This document shows positions 57,715 through 64,000 of a stretch of DNA of 64,000 nucleotides, one piece after another; within the stretch, counting starts at the first letter, position 1; the number at the start of each line of letters is the position of its first letter. Origin of the DNA: Planococcus sp. ISL-109 (lineage in GTDB: Bacteria; Bacillota; Bacilli; Bacillales_A; Planococcaceae); assembly GCF_018613655.1 (NCBI RefSeq), contig NZ_JAGGPW010000004.1:834627-898626 (forward strand). Reading direction: 5' to 3'. The notes beneath the pieces are model-generated. The model did no database searches and was not told the origin of the DNA. It saw only the letters and a program-made list of their open reading frames with translations. The position numbers and the translations under genes are program-made.

Positions 57715-58167
57715 TTATGACGAACCGCTGGATACCACATCGGCCGACTCGACAAAATCGAGCTTTTTCAATTGCTGTAAAAACATTTCCAACTCCACAT
57801 CCATCGCCGTGACATCGAGCGACAACGTAACGTTCGCCCGGCCCTGAATCGGGATGGTCTGATGGATAGTCAAAATATTACAGCCCATTTTCGCCACTGC
57901 CTGAAGCAACGTGGCAAGCGTTCCCGAACGGTCTTCCAACTGAAGAAAGACCGTCAGAAGCCGTTCTTTCACGATCGAATGGAACGGGAAAACCGCATCA
58001 CGGTATTTGTAAAATGCTGAACGCGACAAGCCGGTCTGTGCGACCGCATCCAATATAGACATCCGATCGCGCTGAAGCAGCTTTTTCACTTCGAGCGTCT
58101 TGACCATCGCTTCGGTCAGCACATCTTCCCGCACCAAATAATAGCGTTGTTCGGAAATGTCTTTCAT
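57715..58167 (-). CDS. pheB: ACT domain protein PheB
   Basis: Conserved partner of pheA with a C-terminal ACT domain (about 72-145; LLTVFLQLEDRSGTLATLLQAVAKMGCNIL region) and a short helix-turn-helix-like N-terminal part (ILDAVAQTGLSRSAFYKYRDAV). Annotated in Bacillus as a chorismate-mutase-like or regulatory protein; chorismate mutase activity is not evident from the sequence. Length 150. GGGGG precedes the ATG. It lies between obgE and pheA. Confidence 0.93.
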   Translation of the reverse strand: MKDISEQRYYLVREDVLTEAMVKTLEVKKLLQRDRMSILDAVAQTGLSRSAFYKYRDAVFPFHSIVKERLLTVFLQLEDRSGTLATLLQAVAKMGCNILTIHQTIPIQGRANVTLSLDVTAMDVELEMFLQQLKKLDFVESADVVSSGSS

Positions 58168-58183
58168 TCAAGTTACCCCCGCA

Positions 58184-59473
58184 TCAGTCGCTAAATTCAA
58201 ACTCAAATTCGAGCAAACGCACCGTATCGCCGTTTTCTGCCCCGCGCTCACGCAGTGCATCGTCAATGCCCATGCCGCGCATTTGGCGTGCAAATCGACG
58301 AATCGAATCTTCACGCGAGAAGTCGGTCATTTTGAACATGCGCTCGATTGCATAACCGGAAAGGATAAATGCGCCGTCCGGATCGCGTGCGATATCGAAA
58401 CCGTCGCCTAGCTTTTCGTGTTTGTAAAGAACCGTACCCGATGCATCCGGATCCACTTCGTCTTCCATCGGGAATTCCGGTGTCACTTCAATCAGGTCGG
58501 CAATCGCGAACATCAGATTGTTCAAGCCTTTTCTCGACAACGCGGAAATCGGGAACACTTTTGCATCTTCCGGCAACTTCTTGCGGAACGCTTCCAAGTT
58601 TTCTTCTGCATCCGGCATGTCCATTTTGTTTGCGACAATCAGCTGCGGACGTTCCATCAAGCGCATATTGTATTGTTTCAACTCATCATTAATAGTCATG
58701 TAATCCTCATACGGATCGCGACCTTCCATACCCGACATATCGACGATGTGGACAATGACACGTGTCCGTTCGATATGGCGCAGGAATTGATGGCCGAGGC
58801 CGATTCCTTCGTGTGCGCCTTCAATAAGCCCTGGCAGATCTGCCATGACGAAGCTGCGGTGGTCTTCTGTTTGGATCATGCCGAGATTCGGGACGATCGT
58901 CGTGAAATGATATGCGCCGATTTTCGGTTTTGCCGCTGAAACGACCGACAACAGCGTGGATTTCCCTACACTTGGGAAACCGACAAGGCCGACATCCGCC
59001 AATACTTTCAGTTCCAGGACGACATTGCGCTCATAGCCTGGTTCGCCTTTTTCCGATAGTTCCGGCGCCGGGTTTTGCGGCGTCGCAAAACGTGAATTAC
59101 CGCGTCCTCCGCGTCCTCCGCGTGCGATGACCGCCGTTTGGCCTTGTTCGACCAAATCGGCAATCGTCTCATCAGTGTCTACATCTCGGACAATAGTGCC
59201 CGGCGGAACTTTGATGATCGTATCTTGTGCTTTGGCACCGTGCTGGTTTTTGCTCATGCCGTGCGTACCGCGGTCCGCTTTAAAGATCCGTTTGAAACGG
59301 AAATCCATCAGCGTGCGCAAACCTTCATCGACTTGGAAGACGATATCAGCGCCTTTTCCTCCGTCGCCTCCAGCTGGTCCGCCATTCGGCACATATTTTT
59401 CGCGGCGGAATGCAACCATACCATCTCCGCCGTCGCCACCTCTTACATATACTTTTACGTGATCGACAAACAT
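58184..59473 (-). CDS. obgE: GTPase ObgE/CgtA
   Basis: Essential GTPase for 50S assembly, also linked to ppGpp and, in B. subtilis, to stress and sporulation signalling. Glycine-rich Obg domain (1-158; [20 protein letters not shown]), GTPase domain with [32 protein letters not shown] and ANKMDMP, and a C-terminal OCT domain (about 350-429). The ATG after GGAGGG gives 429 residues; upstream in-frame starts lie in spo0B. Paired with spo0B as in B. subtilis. Confidence 0.98.
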   Translation of the reverse strand: MFVDHVKVYVRGGDGGDGMVAFRREKYVPNGGPAGGDGGKGADIVFQVDEGLRTLMDFRFKRIFKADRGTHGMSKNQHGAKAQDTIIKVPPGTIVRDVDTDETIADLVEQGQTAVIARGGRGGRGNSRFATPQNPAPELSEKGEPGYERNVVLELKVLADVGLVGFPSVGKSTLLSVVSAAKPKIGAYHFTTIVPNLGMIQTEDHRSFVMADLPGLIEGAHEGIGLGHQFLRHIERTRVIVHIVDMSGMEGRDPYEDYMTINDELKQYNMRLMERPQLIVANKMDMPDAEENLEAFRKKLPEDAKVFPISALSRKGLNNLMFAIADLIEVTPEFPMEDEVDPDASGTVLYKHEKLGDGFDIARDPDGAFILSGYAIERMFKMTDFSREDSIRRFARQMRGMGIDDALRERGAENGDTVRLLEFEFEFSD

Positions 59474-59474
59474 A

Positions 59475-59987
59475 TTATCCCTCCATCTGTGCGTGGATCT
59501 CGACTTTCGAGCGATCCGATCCGCACGCTTTACCAATTGCTAATTGCTGTGAATCCAAATCCAATGCTGACCAGTCGCCTGGTCCCGACAATTCCAAGGA
59601 AAACCGGCCATCCGCTTGCAGTAAGCGCATGTCCACCGGATACGGCCACGCGTCAGAAAAAGCCTGCTTGATGCTTTTTGCAAATGCCTCCAGCCAGTCG
59701 CGAAGAACGGCGTCTGAAATTCCCGGTGCCCGCTCCGCTTCGCACATCACGGTGACGTGCAATTCCGGATAGCGCCAAGCCAAAGTCAGCAGCCATTCTT
59801 CGGTTTCCGGCAGTGAAAGTGCTGACAGCCGGCTGTTGTGCATAGCCGCTTCGGCATACGTACGAATGAGCGCCTGGGCTTTTTCCGCACGACCTAAATC
59901 AAGATTCAATTTGATTAGCTGCAGCTCATTCAAAAAATCATGGCGCGCATGCCGAAGCGATTGTGCCACTGATAGCTTATCGTCCAT
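59475..59987 (-). CDS. spo0B: Spo0B-like phosphotransferase
   Basis: Short protein of the Spo0B family, which relays phosphate from Spo0F to Spo0A in the sporulation phosphorelay. The helical-hairpin phosphoacceptor segment [22 protein letters not shown] places the acceptor His near residue 16; the C-terminal half has a degenerate ATPase-like fold. The ATG after AAGGAAG gives 170 residues. It lies one base from obgE. Its presence is odd because sporulation genes expected in this region are missing; it may be a relic or serve another pathway. Confidence 0.85.
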   Translation of the reverse strand: MDDKLSVAQSLRHARHDFLNELQLIKLNLDLGRAEKAQALIRTYAEAAMHNSRLSALSLPETEEWLLTLAWRYPELHVTVMCEAERAPGISDAVLRDWLEAFAKSIKQAFSDAWPYPVDMRLLQADGRFSLELSGPGDWSALDLDSQQLAIGKACGSDRSKVEIHAQMEG

Positions 59988-60079
59988 ACCGCACTTCCTT
60001 TTTTGCACTTTGTCCAAGTATACCAAGTTCGGGCTGAAAATTCCCGATACGGCTTCTGGACATTCGCTTGTTCAAAAGA

Positions 60080-60105
60080 AAAAGGACTGCGAAAGCAGCC
60101 CTTTT
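60080..60105 (-). terminator. Terminator after rpmA
   Basis: Stem AAAAGG.CTGC/GCAG.CCTTTT with a GAAA loop and TTTTTC on the minus strand, just after the rpmA stop. Confidence 0.85.
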
Positions 60106-60114
60106 CGTTTTTTA

Positions 60115-60417
<303 letters not shown>

Positions 60418-60747
60418 CTAAGCTGTGAAGGTTATTTTTATAAAGTCTGCATAATCGTGTTCAATCGTTTCCAGTGAAATGATCATTCCACGCATGAGCA
60501 GTTGAACCTGCTCATCCGTTTTGCGGTCTACGTTCTCCGGAAAACCAATCTTCAAAAAACCGCTATCCGCCTGTTCGATGTCGGGTTCAATTCCCGTCAG
60601 CGCCATAATGGCGTTCACTGCCCCGAAGGAAACAGCTGAAGCACCGGCACATACCAAATCTTGACCGTATTCGGCAAAATCCGCATGCCCCGACATTTCA
60701 AAGCCTGAAATGCGGCTGTCGGTTTGATGAATAGTCACCTGAATCAT
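60418..60747 (-). CDS. prp: Ribosomal-processing cysteine protease Prp (YsxB)
   Basis: Cleaves the N-terminal extension of ribosomal protein L27. The dyad is His21 in MSGHADFAEYG and Cys33 in DLVCAGASAVSFGAVNAI. Length 109. It lies between rplU and rpmA, its substrate gene, in one operon with spacing of two and 12 bases. Confidence 0.96.
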   Translation of the reverse strand: MIQVTIHQTDSRISGFEMSGHADFAEYGQDLVCAGASAVSFGAVNAIMALTGIEPDIEQADSGFLKIGFPENVDRKTDEQVQLLMRGMIISLETIEHDYADFIKITFTA

Positions 60748-60749
60748 TT

Positions 60750-61058
60750 TTACAGGTTGATCGCGTCAACAGTCAATTTTGTGTATGGCTGACGATGACC
60801 TTGTTTTTTGTGATAGTTCTTTTTCGCTTTGTATTTGAAGACAGTGATCTTCTTAGCGCGGCCATGTTTTTCAACTTTCGCTGTAACAGTTGCGCCCTCT
60901 ACGAAAGGAACACCCACTTTAGAATCGTCTCCACCTACAAATAGAACTTTGTCAAAAGTTACTGTGTCCCCATCTTCTGCGTTCACTTTCTCAACGTAGA
61001 TTTCTTGGCCAGCTACCACTTTGATTTGTTTTCCACCAGTTTCAATAATTGCGTACAT
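60750..61058 (-). CDS. rplU: 50S ribosomal protein L21
   Basis: Large-subunit protein binding 23S r[29 protein letters not shown] and the C-terminal [26 protein letters not shown] signature (split: [18 protein letters not shown]) are clear. Length 102. AGGAGGTG precedes the ATG. First gene of rplU-prp-rpmA, with an L21 leader RNA upstream for autoregulation. Confidence 0.98.
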   Translation of the reverse strand: MYAIIETGGKQIKVVAGQEIYVEKVNAEDGDTVTFDKVLFVGGDDSKVGVPFVEGATVTAKVEKHGRAKKITVFKYKAKKNYHKKQGHRQPYTKLTVDAINL

Positions 61059-61059
61059 A

Positions 61060-61163
61060 TCCTTGCACCTCCTCTTAGACTAAGACTCGCCTATCCAGGT
61101 GATCAGTCGATACTTTAAGACCTGGTTCGAGCGGTTGTAGCACGGGTGCGCTACAAACATAAC
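61060..61163 (-). promoter_or_regulatory. Ribosomal protein L21 leader RNA
   Basis: The minus-strand leader has the hairpin GTAGCGCACCCGTGCTAC (61137-61154) followed by CGAACCAGGT...ACCTGG...CGAG pairings (61086-61131), the arrangement of the Bacillales L21 leader. It probably lets L21 or its complex control rplU-prp-rpmA. Confidence 0.88.
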
Positions 61164-61169
61164 ATTAAA

Positions 61170-61198
61170 ATAATATCATGTGGGGAGTCTTGAGTCAA
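61170..61198 (-). promoter_or_regulatory. Probable rplU operon promoter
   Basis: Minus-strand TTGACT (61193-61198), 17 bp, TATTAT (61170-61175), immediately before the L21 leader. Confidence 0.75.
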
Positions 61199-61287
61199 TA
61201 CAGAACTGAAAAGAGTTCGTGATGTTGCTCATTGATTATGTGGAATCGATATTTATATAGAAGGATTGAGCATAAAGTGTCTCCTTT

Positions 61288-61475
61288 GATGATGGCTTCG
61301 TAGTGCTAGCCGCTAGCGCCGCTTTGGGGATGCCTCCCGCAGAAAGCCAGCTGAAGGGCGCAGCTGTCTCCCTACTTCGGCTATCCCGTGTGCGCGGACT
61401 TGCTTAAAGATTTCGCTGAGAAATGCGAGTGATTTGGATAGCCCTCTCGAAATGCTATTTGCAATGGAAAGAAAG
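61288..61475 (+). repeat. Structured tandem repeat, unit 1
   Basis: About 188 bases: GATGAT start, TAGCCGC.AGCGCCGCTTT, GGGGATGCCTCCC, an inner hairpin CAGCTG-N7-CAGCTG (61348-61366), CTTCGGCTA.CCC, GTGTGCGCGGACTTGCT, then a tail with ATAGCCCTCTC.AATGCTATTTGC and TGGAAAGAAA. GGGG..GCC (61326-61334) can pair with GGC..CCC (61379-61387). Orientation is arbitrary. No coding frame is convincing here. Confidence 0.88.
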
Positions 61476-61568
61476 ATAGTCAGGGAGATCGTCTACTATA
61501 GCAGTCCCGTCTGATATTGTGATTTCAAATAATAGTTATAAATGATTTAGTAAGTTTCGTCTTGGTAC

Positions 61569-61760
61569 GATGATAGCGTCTGCGAACTAGCCGCAAGCGC
61601 CGCTTTGGGGATGCCTCCCATAAAGAGCCGACCAAAGTTCACGGTCGTCTCTTTACTTCGGCCACCCCGTGTGCGCGGACTTGCTTGGAGATTTCATTGT
61701 TAATAGAGAGAGATTATCATAATGATTTCTCAAAATTTCTTGCGGCAGTGGAAAGAAAAA
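61569..61760 (+). repeat. Structured tandem repeat, unit 2
   Basis: Same layout as unit 1, starting 281 bases later. The inner stem differs in sequence but is kept: AAAGAG-CGACC against GGTCG-CTCTTT (61622-61654), and GGGG.TGCC pairs with GGCCACCCC. The 3' tail is more diverged, keeping only GTGGAAAGAAA. The spacer before unit 3 shares AAATAATAG, GTGATTTA-type stretches with the spacer before unit 2. Confidence 0.88.
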
Positions 61761-61851
61761 TATTTAGTGATGAGTATGCATTAAAAGTCAGCAGTAACCC
61801 TATAGGTATTAAATAATAGCTAGAAGTGATTTATTAAATTCGTCCATTTAC

Positions 61852-62038
61852 GATGATAGCGTCTGTGGGCTAGACGAAAGCGCCGCTTTGGGGATGTCTC
61901 TCGCAGAAAGCCAGCTGAAGGGCGCAGCTGTCTCCCAGCTTCGGCTACCCCCTAGACGCGGACTTGCTCTGAGATTCCGCTGAGCAATGTGAGTGACCTA
62001 GATAGCCCTCTCTCAATGCTATTTGCCGTGGAAAGAAA
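61852..62038 (+). repeat. Structured tandem repeat, unit 3
   Basis: Starts 283 bases after unit 2 and is closest to unit 1, including CAGCTGAAGGGCGCAGCTG, CTTCGGCTACCCC, GCGGACTTGCT, ATAGCCCTCTC and TGGAAAGAAA. Sequence 62039-62170 downstream holds no gene that I can support. Confidence 0.88.
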
Positions 62039-62177
62039 TCTTCTTAGATATGGATGTTGTTTCATGGACTTACACTCACTATTAATAGCGGCAACACCTG
62101 AAGCTTTTGGAGAATAAATTTCTTCAAAAACTTACCTTCGATGAACAGCGATGCTATTTAGTTTCGCATGAAAACTA

Positions 62178-62295
62178 AAGCTGGAGTGCAGGGCGGTGAC
62201 TCCGGAGGGATAAGTGGGTTTGAGAGACCCCGCAGGGAGCGCAGCGAGCGAGGAGGCTCGATTCCCACCCCTCGGAAAGCATCCGCCCGGAGCGC
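62178..62295 (-). repeat. Dispersed palindromic intergenic repeat, copy B
   Basis: On the minus strand it matches copy A at 34450-34575: GCTTTCCGAGGGG.GGGAATC, GAGCCTCCTC, CTGCGGGGTCTCTCAAACCC, ATCCCTCCGGAG. The middle is expanded with CGCTCGCTGCGCTCC. It lies between the tandem repeats and the minD terminator, opposite in orientation to copy A. Confidence 0.82.
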
Positions 62296-62337
62296 AAGCT
62301 TTTTGCTATACTCTTTCTCTAAAAATCTTAAACAAAA

Positions 62338-62365
62338 AAACACCACTGCATCCGCAGTGGTGTTT
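62338..62365 (-). terminator. minD terminator
   Basis: A perfect 12-bp stem AAACACCACTGC/GCAGTGGTGTTT with a four-base loop and seven T on the minus strand, just after minD. Confidence 0.92.
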
Positions 62366-62369
62366 CTGA

Positions 62370-63173
62370 TTATTTACTTGTAAAGATGGATTTCAATTTG
62401 CCGAACATGCCGGCTTTTGGTTTGTCCATCGTCATCAGTGGCACCGATTCTCCGAGCAGGCGGCGCGCAATGTTGCGGTAGCCGAGTGCTGCCGGGTTGG
62501 ACGGATCCATGACGACCGGTTCGCCTCTGTTCGAACTTGAAATGACGCGCTCGTCGTCTGGCACGATGCCGAGTAGATCGATCGACAAATGCGTCGTGAT
62601 TTCGTTGACATCGAGTGCATCGCCCGCTTCCATCAAATGCGGACGGATCCGGTTGATGATCAGTTTCGGCGCATCCAAGTTTTCTTCCAGCTCCAGCAAG
62701 CCGATGATGCGGTCAGCGTCGCGCACAGCGGAAATTTCCGGTGTCGTCACGACGATTGCGCGGTCTGCACCGGCCACCGCATTTTTATAGCCTTGCTCGA
62801 TGCCGGCCGGGCAGTCGATGAGGATGAAATCATAATCCTCTTTCATGCTATCGACCAGTTCTTTCATCTGCTCCGGGTTGACGTCGTTTTTATCGGCCGT
62901 CTGTGCTGCCGGAAGCAGGAACAATCTGTCTTCAAAACGCTTGTCTTTGACGAGCGCTTGGTGAATTTTGCAGCGGCCTTCGAGCACATCGATCAAATCG
63001 TAGATGATGCGGTTCTCGAGGCCTAAAATAACATCCAGGTTGCGCAAACCGATATCGGTATCGATCAAGCATACTTTTTTGCCTTGAAGAGCCAATGCAG
63101 TGCCGAGGTTCGCAGTAGACGTCGTTTTGCCTACGCCTCCCTTGCCTGATGTAATTACGATAGCTTCTCCCAC
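62370..63173 (-). CDS. minD: Septum site-determining ATPase MinD
   Basis: Membrane-associated ATPase that recruits MinC to block FtsZ ring formation away from midcell. The deviant Walker A is GKGGVGKTT (residues 10-18, signature Lys11), with DTDIGLRNLDVILG and ILIDCPAGIE; the C-terminal amphipathic targeting helix is FGKLKSIFTSK. Length 267. GTG start behind AAAGGAGG. In B. subtilis spoIVFA/FB lie next; here the repeat region takes that place. Confidence 0.98.
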   Translation of the reverse strand: MGEAIVITSGKGGVGKTTSTANLGTALALQGKKVCLIDTDIGLRNLDVILGLENRIIYDLIDVLEGRCKIHQALVKDKRFEDRLFLLPAAQTADKNDVNPEQMKELVDSMKEDYDFILIDCPAGIEQGYKNAVAGADRAIVVTTPEISAVRDADRIIGLLELEENLDAPKLIINRIRPHLMEAGDALDVNEITTHLSIDLLGIVPDDERVISSSNRGEPVVMDPSNPAALGYRNIARRLLGESVPLMTMDKPKAGMFGKLKSIFTSK

Positions 63174-63174
63174 A

Positions 63175-63864
63175 CTAGCTTCCTCCTTTAAACGTAGAAA
63201 TTTGCGGCCGCAGGAATCTCAGTTCCTGCAAACGGTCGATGATGATTTTGCCGCTCGTATGTAAATAAGCGCATTCCATTTCGGGTTGCTCCAACAAGCT
63301 GTCAAGTTCATCGGTCATGGTCTCGATTTCATCGGCGATCATGAGATGCGTCGCTTCGAGCCATGAGGCAGCGATGACGGCTTCACGGTTGCCGGAAGCT
63401 CCAGCGTGGGCAATGCCTTTTAGGCGCCCGAGCACATAGACGTTGCCGCCCGCTTCGATGCGGCCATTCGGGTTGACGTCGCCGATGACGACAAGGTCGC
63501 CTTTGGCACGCACAACTTGGCCTGAACGGACGATGCCGACGTATGTTTCCGACTGGCGCTCGCTGATCATGCGGTTGCATTCTTCGACGGTGACGACATC
63601 GCATTTCGTGCCGATCACTTTCAGTTTCGAATTATCTTGGATCGCTTTTTTGATTTCATCCAATTGCTCTTGGCTATAATGCCGGTTGGCCAATTGGATC
63701 TGCACTTCCGCATCCCCTTCAAGCGCAGGGTCGGATACTTTTTTCTTCAGCTCGTCCAACATCTCCGTGTATGAAGTCATGTCGTTGAGCTGGATGAGAA
63801 GCCCTTTGTTCGTTCCTTTAATATTCACGATATTTTTCAAAAAACCTGTCACCTGCGCTTTCAT
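63175..63864 (-). CDS. minC: Septum site-determining protein MinC
   Basis: Inhibitor of FtsZ assembly. N-terminal domain about 1-100 (FLKNIVNIKGTNKGLLIQLND), then the C-terminal beta-helix that dimerises and binds MinD (VVRAKGDLVVIGDVNPNGRIEAGGNVYVLGRLKGIAHAG, split here by motifs GDLVVIGDVNPNG and GNVYVLGRLKGIAHAG). Length 229. The ATG overlaps the mreD stop (TAATG) and has only a weak binding site, so it is probably coupled to mreD. minD follows one base later. Confidence 0.97.
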   Translation of the reverse strand: MKAQVTGFLKNIVNIKGTNKGLLIQLNDMTSYTEMLDELKKKVSDPALEGDAEVQIQLANRHYSQEQLDEIKKAIQDNSKLKVIGTKCDVVTVEECNRMISERQSETYVGIVRSGQVVRAKGDLVVIGDVNPNGRIEAGGNVYVLGRLKGIAHAGASGNREAVIAASWLEATHLMIADEIETMTDELDSLLEQPEMECAYLHTSGKIIIDRLQELRFLRPQISTFKGGS

Positions 63865-64000
63865 TAATATAACCCGAGCCTGTTGTCACGCTGTGGATCT
63901 TGCGTCACCATCATCGACCTGAATACCCAGCCGACAAGCACCAGGTACAGGGAGTTGGCGATCAAAGTCGGCCACAATCTAGCAGTCAGGAACGTACCGG
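63864..64000 (-). CDS. mreD: Rod shape-determining protein MreD, C-terminal part
   Basis: The last 44 codons of an open frame run off the window edge, reading LTARLWPTLIANSLYLVLVGWVF and ending in a hydrophilic tail with DNRLGLY. This fits the final membrane helix and tail of MreD, the gene that precedes minC in Bacillus. MreD belongs to the MreBCD elongasome. Identification rests on a short sequence plus context. Confidence 0.8.
   Translation of the reverse strand, partial: GTFLTARLWPTLIANSLYLVLVGWVFRSMMVTQDPQRDNRLGLY

Noticed and set aside
61288-62038. CRISPR array in the rplU-minD gap
   Set aside because: Units are about 190 bases with a 282-base period, spacers are partly shared, and no cas genes are present.
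62158-62346. Open frame of about 62 codons before minD
   Set aside because: Its sequence is the translated dispersed repeat (copy B) and the minD terminator; no binding site.

Overview
The window is a core chromosomal segment of a low-to-moderate GC Gram-positive bacterium of the order Bacillales. Gene content, gene order and many protein sequences follow the Bacillus subtilis dnaK-lepA-comE-yqe-yrr-yrv-sec-ruv-obg-min region closely. The sporulation genes that interrupt this order in B. subtilis (gpr, spoIIP, sda, spoVB, bofC, spoIVFA/FB) are absent, and so are comER, pbpI and the U32 peptidases yrrN/yrrO. That pattern suggests a non-sporulating member of the Planococcaceae (Planococcus/Planomicrobium-like). 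The assignment is an inference from synteny and remembered family sequences, not from a search.

Layout, left to right (most genes on the minus strand): heat-shock operon hrcA-grpE-dnaK (dnaK cut by the window edge) behind a perfect CIRCE operator; hemW and lepA; rpsT (+); holA; yqzM (+); the competence operon comEA-comEB-comEC; an operon yqeG-yqeH-aroE-yhbY-nadD-yqeK-rsfS-yqeM (ribosome assembly, shikimate and NAD synthesis); psd with divergent pssA (phosphatidylethanolamine synthesis); mtnN, yrrS, greA, udk, yrrM, mltG; ireB-ruvX-yrzB; alaS with a T-box leader; recD2, a TPR protein, mnmA, a cysteine desulfurase, cymR (tRNA thiolation and cysteine control); rarA (+); tcdA; 6S RNA; hisS-aspS with a T-box leader; a four-SH3 N-acetylmuramoyl-L-alanine amidase (+); dtd and relA (relA carries a frameshift); a beta-helix tail-spike-like gene; apt, recJ, a LapA-like protein, secDF, comN, yajC, tgt-queA-ruvB-ruvA; niaR (+); pheA-pheB; obgE-spo0B; rplU-prp-rpmA with an L21 leader; a 1.2-kb gene-free repeat region; minC-minD; and the end of mreD.

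Functionally the region joins translation (tRNA synthetases, tRNA modification, ribosomal proteins and ribosome GTPases), DNA repair/recombination (recD2, rarA, recJ, ruvAB), stringent response (relA, apt), secretion (secDF, yajC) and division/shape (minCD, mreD). Regulatory RNAs seen are two T-boxes, the L21 leader and 6S RNA.

The least ordinary features are: (1) a single-base frameshift in relA inside the hydrolase HD motif, at a sequence that is also a textbook -1 slippery heptamer; (2) three diverged tandem ~190-bp structured repeats, with covarying stems, where B. subtilis has spoIVFAB; (3) a second dispersed palindromic repeat, one copy at each of two loci; (4) an isolated phage-type beta-helix gene between relA and apt; (5) a comE operon whose comEA and comEC starts look non-canonical. 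I saw no CRISPR array, transposase, tRNA, rRNA or complete prophage.
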